From Lachnospiraceae bacterium (lineage in GTDB: Bacteria; Bacillota; Clostridia; Lachnospirales; Lachnospiraceae): 36,950 bases of DNA. Shown here in pieces: positions 32,990-36,950 of this stretch (position 1 is the first letter of the stretch; every line of letters starts with the position of its first letter). Location of the stretch: assembly GCA_022792335.1 (NCBI GenBank), contig JAAWAV010000052.1, positions 1 through 36,950 of the forward strand, given 5' to 3'. The notes beneath the pieces were generated by a model that worked only from the letters and a program-made list of their open reading frames with translations, had not been told where the DNA came from and did not search any database. Made by a program: the position numbers and the translations under genes.

Positions 32990-34041
32990 TTGGAATCTGT
33001 ATTTTTTTCTTGGGGGCAGTCCGTATCTGTCTATATAGATACAGCATGCGCCTTTGCATTGGAGTTTACAAAGGCGCGCGTGGTACGACAGCGGCGGCCT
33101 TTTTTGTATTGTGGATTTTGGAAGGACTTCTTCGGGGCTCTTCTGGGGGACAGGAAGCTATGGTGAGGGACCTGTTCTTTTTTTTCGCGGAGATTCCAGG
33201 CCTGTTTCTCTTGTCCTTTTGCTATAAGGGGAAAGTGGCCGGCCGTCTGGGGATGGCGTTTTTTCTTCCGACTTTTTACTGGGCTGGAATATGGAGCTTC
33301 CTCCATATATGTTTCGGGACGACAGTTCCTTCCGACCGCCAGTATTTTTTTGCCACAGCATTTGGTGTTTTGCTTCTTTGGTTGTTTGCCGGGCTTTTTG
33401 GAAAGGTAAGAACGTCCAGACAGGAAAGGGAGAGGGAACGACTGGAAATGGAAGTGCGTATGTATGAAAGGCAGTTTGATCTGATCCAACAGTCCAGGGA
33501 AGCTACGCATGCCCTGAAACATGATATGAAGCATCATATAAAAATGATTTCTGATCTGGTAGCCGGAGGGCAGAAAGAGGAGGTGCTGGCCTATCTTTCA
33601 TCCATGAGAGCGTTTATGGAACCGGAAGAAGAGTATGTTTCTTCCGGCAACGAACGGATTGATAGTATTTTAAACGATATGATTTCCAGGGCGAAATCGG
33701 GCGGGACGGCTGTGGAATGGACCGTCCGTATTCCAGAGCAGTTAGCTGTTTCTACCTTTGATGTCAATGTGATTCTCAGCAATCTCTTGGAAAATGCCCT
33801 TAAGGCCCTTTCCAGGGCAGAGGAGCCCGCGTTGTCGATCCGTTTACAGTATGACAGGAAGGTTCTTTGTATCCAGATAAAAAATAAAGTTTCAGAAGAA
33901 ACATATAGTTTAAAAGAAAGAGAGGGCCATGGTATTGGGCTAAAAAATGTCCAAAAAATCGTAGATAAGTATCATGGAAGTCTGGTTATTACCAGGGAAG
34001 CCGGATGGTTTGAAGCCTGTGTTCTTTTATTTCTTCCCTGA
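32986..34041 (+). CDS. Sensor histidine kinase, GHKL/AgrC-like
   Basis: 351 aa. The N-terminal 140 residues hold about four hydrophobic segments (about 1-17, 37-50, 62-79, 88-108 and 120-141). A coiled stretch (RQERERERLEMEVRMYERQ) leads to the dimer domain with ALKHDMKHHIKMISDL, His179 being the likely phosphorylated residue. The GHKL ATPase follows: N box ILSNLLENALKALSR and G box GHGIGLKNVQKIVDKYHG. The start codon overlaps the regulator's stop. It senses an unknown signal; the small membrane domain suggests a peptide or membrane cue (inference). Confidence 0.92.
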   Translation: MIGICIFFLGAVRICLYRYSMRLCIGVYKGARGTTAAAFFVLWILEGLLRGSSGGQEAMVRDLFFFFAEIPGLFLLSFCYKGKVAGRLGMAFFLPTFYWAGIWSFLHICFGTTVPSDRQYFFATAFGVLLLWLFAGLFGKVRTSRQERERERLEMEVRMYERQFDLIQQSREATHALKHDMKHHIKMISDLVAGGQKEEVLAYLSSMRAFMEPEEEYVSSGNERIDSILNDMISRAKSGGTAVEWTVRIPEQLAVSTFDVNVILSNLLENALKALSRAEEPALSIRLQYDRKVLCIQIKNKVSEETYSLKEREGHGIGLKNVQKIVDKYHGSLVITREAGWFEACVLLFLP

Positions 34042-34123
34042 ACCCCTGCAGTTTTTCCCTTGTAGAGCGTTTTGCTTCTTTTTTCTGTATGCTTGAAGGC
34101 AGAACAGAGGGAGGAGACAGGGA

Positions 34124-34879
34124 ATGAAGAAAAAAAGATATCTGCTTGTGGACGGAATCCGGGGATTGGCGATTGTCAATATGGTTGCATTTCATTTTCT
34201 GTATGATGTCTATGTGGTATTTGGACGGAATCTAGAATGGTATGTTCTACCTGGAATCCGGATCTGGCAGCAGGCAATTTGCTGGACGTTTATTCTAGTG
34301 GCAGGCTTTGTCTGGAGATTTGGAAAAGAAAACAATTTTCGCCGGGGGGTGTTCTTTCATCTGTGCGGAGGAGGAGTGTCTCTGGTGACCTGGCTGGTGG
34401 CTCCAAAAGAGGTAGTCTGGTTTGGAATTTTGAACTTCATGGGATCTGCAGTCCTTTTTATGGCCCCTCTTTGCAAGTTATTTCGGAAAATCCCAGCCTG
34501 GTTCGGAATGATAGCGAGTATTATCTGCTTTGCGCTTTTTCAAGAAGTACAGAAAGGGTACCTGGGGATTGGAGGCAAAGTTTTTTTTGAATTGCCGGAG
34601 GGCTTATATCGGATCAAAATTCTGACGCCCTTCGGGTTTCCTTTTCCTGATTTTTCTTCCAGCGACTATTTTCCGCTGTTTCCCTGGCTGTTTTTATTTC
34701 TGACAGGATATTTTCTGTATCCACTTTTGAAGGAGAGCAAATTTTGGAAACGGGTAGGCGAAAAACGAATCCCTCTGTTTTCCGGTATCGGACAAAAGAG
34801 CATCTGGATCTATCTGGCCCATCAACCGATCTGTATGGGAGTCATATCTATATACGCTTGGCTCCTCCGTAGCTTGTAA
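34124..34879 (+). CDS. Membrane acyltransferase of the DUF1624 family (heparan-alpha-glucosaminide N-acetyltransferase-like)
   Basis: 251 aa, several TM helices. The N-terminus RYLLVDGIRGLAIVNMVAFHFLYDVYVVFG matches the DUF1624 pattern R-x-x-x-D-x-x-R-G-x-A-x-x-x-M-x-x-x-H. A later HQPI segment (IWIYLAHQPICMGVI) is typical of the last helices. Bacterial members are thought to move acyl groups across the membrane onto glycans; the acceptor is unknown. GGAGGAGA precedes the ATG. It lies 80 bases after the kinase gene. Confidence 0.85.
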   Translation: MKKKRYLLVDGIRGLAIVNMVAFHFLYDVYVVFGRNLEWYVLPGIRIWQQAICWTFILVAGFVWRFGKENNFRRGVFFHLCGGGVSLVTWLVAPKEVVWFGILNFMGSAVLFMAPLCKLFRKIPAWFGMIASIICFALFQEVQKGYLGIGGKVFFELPEGLYRIKILTPFGFPFPDFSSSDYFPLFPWLFLFLTGYFLYPLLKESKFWKRVGEKRIPLFSGIGQKSIWIYLAHQPICMGVISIYAWLLRSL

Positions 34880-34886
34880 AAACTGG

Positions 34887-34915
34887 ATGACAAAATGCGA
34901 TTTGCGTAGTATAAT
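34887..34915 (+). promoter_or_regulatory. Promoter of the 34977-36240 membrane gene pair
   Basis: ATGACA (34887-34892), 17 bases, TATAAT (34910-34915). One mismatch in the -35 and a perfect -10. Start near 34922. Confidence 0.65.
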
Positions 34916-34976
34916 AAAACTGTTTTGGCTCTTCTTTTTATGAGTGGAAATCAAAACGGATGCGAGGTGAAAGTGT

Positions 34977-35642
34977 ATGAGATATCGTAATCTTCGATTT
35001 GACATCTGGCTGTGTTTGGCCATCGGCGCGCTTCTCAGCTTTCTTCCTGTCAAGATTGCGAAGCAGATATTGCCAAAGGCCTATGAGACCTATGAAGAAG
35101 CACATAGGGTGGCGGACGGAGAGATTGGAGGAGCGGCCGGAGAGTCTGTTTACCGGGCAAAAAGTGTAAAGGATTTGCTGTCCCATGACACATTTACTGT
35201 GGTGTCTCCAGGGATCGAGTACCGAAACCGGGGAGGCGGATACTATGGCAGCTATTTTATGCATGCGTTGACGCTTCCTTCAGGAGAACTGGTGGCCGCC
35301 TGTATCAATATGGATTCTGTACAGAGCACAGGCGGAGATCTCTACAGCGGCGATTCTATTTTGCCAGTAGGACGGATTGTTTACGAAGATCTGACGGAGA
35401 ATGAAACCTTTCTGAGTCAGATGGAGTACAAAGAGAAGTTAAGTCGCACAGATTTTTATGTGGATATGCTGGGAGAAGGCGGAAGGCTCAGCGAGGAGGA
35501 TTACACAGAACTCCCCATCACCTTGATTCAGATTGGTACGGTTGTCATATGCTTTCCTCTTTTGCATATGTTGGGGTCCAAACTGGGACTTTTCCCCGCA
35601 TTTTTTGTGAGAAAGAAAAAGAAAGCTTCCAAATGGGAGTAG
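34977..35642 (+). CDS. Membrane protein of unknown function with large outer domain
   Basis: 221 aa with an N-terminal TM helix (about 10-26), a 150-residue soluble domain (TFTVVSPGIEYRNRGGGYYGSYFMHALTLPSGELVAACINMDSV) and a second TM near 180-205 followed by a Lys-rich tail (RKKKKASKWE). I do not recognise the domain. The positive-inside tail and short basic N-terminus suggest both ends are cytoplasmic and the soluble domain is outside. It is followed 10 bases later by another two-TM protein gene and they probably work together. Confidence 0.75.
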   Translation: MRYRNLRFDIWLCLAIGALLSFLPVKIAKQILPKAYETYEEAHRVADGEIGGAAGESVYRAKSVKDLLSHDTFTVVSPGIEYRNRGGGYYGSYFMHALTLPSGELVAACINMDSVQSTGGDLYSGDSILPVGRIVYEDLTENETFLSQMEYKEKLSRTDFYVDMLGEGGRLSEEDYTELPITLIQIGTVVICFPLLHMLGSKLGLFPAFFVRKKKKASKWE

Positions 35643-35652
35643 GAGGAGAACG

Positions 35653-36240
35653 ATGGAAACGAAAAAAGTAAAGCGATACAACGTTGTTTATTTGTTGGCC
35701 TACATATTTGTACCGGCTGTGATAACAGCTGTGTGCTTCCTGATTGCCTATCAAACTTCTGCCATAGGGCCCATGGCGGTTATTCTGATTATGGGATCCA
35801 GTTTTCTTTCTGTCCTATGGTGGATTTTTGCCGGAAGAGTGATCTTTAAGTCTAAGAAAAAGAAACTGGAACGGACCTTGGATGAGAGCGGCTTTGTCCG
35901 TAACCATACCTTTTATAGCAGTGGTTGTATGGTTGTAGTGGATGTGGTTCACGGTTCCATTGCTTTGCAGTTTTTCTGGAACCCGTCGGAGAGCTATGTA
36001 CTGCCGGCCGGCCGGATTAGCAAAACCTGGGTGGATGACGGCCGGGGAGGCAAAGGATTTTTGGAGGGGAGCAGTCGGGTAGGCTTTCTGTTTGTGGTAG
36101 ACGGAGTAAAGATTCGGGTGGATACCTTCACTTCCAATAAAAGATGGAGAATGGACAGCGAATATATTGTTACTGGAATTAATAAGGCGAATATGATGGT
36201 CGAAGCGCTGGAAGAAGCCAGAAGGAATGGAGACCGATAG
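35653..36240 (+). CDS. Membrane protein of unknown function, two N-terminal helices
   Basis: 195 aa. Basic start (METKKVKRYN), TM helices at about 11-31 and 36-58, then a Lys-rich stretch (KSKKKKLERTL) and a beta-rich cytoplasmic domain (VVVDVVHGSIALQFFWNPSESYVLPAGRI). AGGAGGA precedes the ATG. It is cotranscribed with the 34977 gene. No family recognised; the pair may form a small membrane complex. Confidence 0.75.
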   Translation: METKKVKRYNVVYLLAYIFVPAVITAVCFLIAYQTSAIGPMAVILIMGSSFLSVLWWIFAGRVIFKSKKKKLERTLDESGFVRNHTFYSSGCMVVVDVVHGSIALQFFWNPSESYVLPAGRISKTWVDDGRGGKGFLEGSSRVGFLFVVDGVKIRVDTFTSNKRWRMDSEYIVTGINKANMMVEALEEARRNGDR

Positions 36241-36282
36241 AGAAGTCTTTTCAAATAATTTTGGGAAAACATAAGGGAACCC

Positions 36283-36311
36283 TTGCATTTTCGTCCTGTT
36301 TTTGTTACAGT
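36283..36311 (+). promoter_or_regulatory. Promoter of the Cys-rich DUF1292 gene
   Basis: TTGCAT (36283-36288), 17 bases, TACAGT (36306-36311), each two mismatches or fewer from consensus. Start near 36318, upstream of the ATG at 36357. Confidence 0.5.
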
Positions 36312-36356
36312 GTTAGTATCCTGACGGACAGGAAGAAAAAGAGAGGATTATTTGAT

Positions 36357-36758
36357 ATGGCGAAAGAATTTGAGAATGACTGTACCAGTGCGGGTTGTAC
36401 TAGCGACTGCAGTAGCTGTGGTTGTGACTGTGGACATGGCCTTTTGAATGAGGGGGAGGACGGCCATATGACCGTGACTCTGACTCTGGATGACGATTCC
36501 AGTTTAGAATGTATTGTGCTGACTACCTTTGAGGCTGCTGGACGAAATTATATCGCGCTGCTTCCCACCAATCCTCCGGAAGGCGAAGAAGGGGAAGTTT
36601 ATCTGTATCGGTTTGTAACTGGACCGAATGGAGAGCCAGATCTTCAGAATATTGAGGACGACGAAGAGTATGAAGCAGTTGCTGATGCTTTTGACGAGAT
36701 TCTGGATGCGGCTGAGTTTGACGAGCTGGTAGAAGAGGAACTGGAAGAGGAAAAATAG
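36357..36758 (+). CDS. DUF1292 protein with Cys-rich N-terminus
   Basis: 133 aa. Residues 9-27 hold six Cys and one His (C9, C14, C18, C21, C23, C25, H27), likely a metal-binding knuckle. The DUF1292 core then follows (MTVTLTLDDDSSLECIVLTTFEAAGRNYIALLP, EGEVYLYRFV), and a very acidic tail (residues ~100-133, poly-Glu/Asp). The start at 36357 has GAGAGG upstream and lies inside the predicted transcript; the in-frame ATG at 36261 does not. It is a paralogue of the 16593 gene. Metal binding is inference. Confidence 0.85.
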   Translation: MAKEFENDCTSAGCTSDCSSCGCDCGHGLLNEGEDGHMTVTLTLDDDSSLECIVLTTFEAAGRNYIALLPTNPPEGEEGEVYLYRFVTGPNGEPDLQNIEDDEEYEAVADAFDEILDAAEFDELVEEELEEEK

Positions 36759-36786
36759 AAAGCTGAAAGATGTGAAGAGATATTAG

Positions 36787-36821
36787 GAAACAGCCGGATT
36801 AAGACAAAATCCGGCTGTTTC
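36787..36821 (+). terminator. Strong 14-bp terminator hairpin
   Basis: GAAACAGCCGGATT (36787-36800) pairs perfectly with AATCCGGCTGTTTC (36808-36821), 7-base loop. It ends the DUF1292 transcript; the A/T symmetry (GAAACAG / CTGTTTC) also works on the other strand. Confidence 0.75.
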
Positions 36822-36834
36822 AGACTGTAGACAA

Positions 36835-36858
36835 AGTCCCGGCAAATGCCGGGCTTTT
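36835..36858 (+). terminator. Second intrinsic terminator in tandem
   Basis: CCCGGCA (36838-36844), AA loop, TGCCGGG (36847-36853), followed by CTTTTCT. It lies just before the next promoter and acts as back-up to the 36787 hairpin. Confidence 0.65.
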
Positions 36859-36879
36859 CTATGTTTTCAGTTGATTTTC

Positions 36880-36888
36880 TGGTATAAT
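36880..36888 (+). promoter_or_regulatory. Extended -10 promoter of the last gene
   Basis: TGGTATAAT contains the extended -10 TGn followed by a perfect TATAAT (36883-36888). No good -35 is seen at 17 bases, which fits an extended -10 promoter. Confidence 0.5.
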
Positions 36889-36915
36889 GAATCTATCAGG
36901 AAGGCGGTGTTTTTT

Positions 36916-36950
36916 ATGATGACAAAAAATGCAGATAAAAAAAGGGAACA
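36916..36950 (+). CDS. 5' end of a gene leaving the window
   Basis: ATGATG at 36916-36921, with AAGGCGG about 8 bases upstream, begins MMTKNADKKRE and runs off the right edge. The basic, polar N-terminus is not enough to name a product. Confidence 0.55.
   Translation, partial: MMTKNADKKRE

Noticed and set aside
32282..34041. An agr-type quorum-sensing locus
   Set aside because: The regulator and kinase are AgrA/AgrC-like, but no agrB or agrD-like peptide gene is found beside them.

Overview
The window looks like a piece of a Lachnospiraceae-type chromosome (Clostridia, Bacillota). This is inferred from the Gram-positive gene set (ireB-ruvX-DUF1292, rnjA, a ThiI without rhodanese domain, one-chain glycyl-tRNA synthetase, era-recO), strong AGGAGG-type ribosome binding sites, GTG/TTG starts and compact co-directional operons. 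No rRNA, tRNA, CRISPR array, intact insertion sequence or prophage was seen. The first ~600 bases are AT-rich and hold only the tail of a gene cut by the window edge, inverted repeats and a terminator cluster.

Region by region: (1) 660-2687, minus strand: a large methyl-accepting chemotaxis protein. (2) 2984-8140: a compact type IV filament-like operon with a consensus promoter: a PilT-family ATPase, a secreted transglutaminase-like lipoprotein, a PilC/GspF platform protein and four small single-pass proteins, one of which keeps the pilin-type Glu at +5. No PilB/GspE, prepilin peptidase or obvious major pilin is present. (3) 8220-9454: an HbpS/UPF0303 protein and, on the minus strand, a phosphoribosyltransferase-like protein with an altered PRPP loop. 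It is divergent from prmA, and the two promoters appear to share one palindromic -35 hexamer. (4) 9590-15797: translation and RNA modification genes prmA, rsmE, a NifZ-like cysteine desulfurase with thiI, and mtaB, interrupted by a palindrome-rich intergenic element and a minus-strand HPr-like gene lacking the phosphorylatable His. (5) 15831-18649: ireB, ruvX, a DUF1292 gene and rnjA. (6) 18731-20996: a short MltG-like membrane protein, trmR and trhP, the order of the Bacillus yrrL-yrrM-yrrN/O cluster, for wobble-uridine 5-oxy modification. (7) 21009-28580: a YdcF-family protein, a PreP-like M16C metalloprotease, era, recO, a lipoprotein and glyS. (8) 28737-31038: a complete polar amino acid ABC importer.

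(9) 31039-32281 is a zone of decayed genes: a frame-disrupted small ORF and, on the minus strand, a class I SAM methyltransferase pseudogene that has lost its SAM-binding core and carries an in-frame stop. Neither is a simple open frame; the second shows only on translating the complementary strand across a deletion. (10) 32282-36758: a LytTR response regulator and GHKL sensor kinase, a DUF1624-type membrane acyltransferase, two membrane proteins of unknown function and a second DUF1292 protein with a Cys-rich N-terminus. The window ends in the first codons of a further gene.

Most genes are housekeeping. The best candidate for a poorly described system is the PilT-only filament operon. Other points of interest are the shared -35 divergent promoter, the two catalytically degenerate proteins (HPr-like and PRTase-like), the short MltG-like protein and the methyltransferase ruin.
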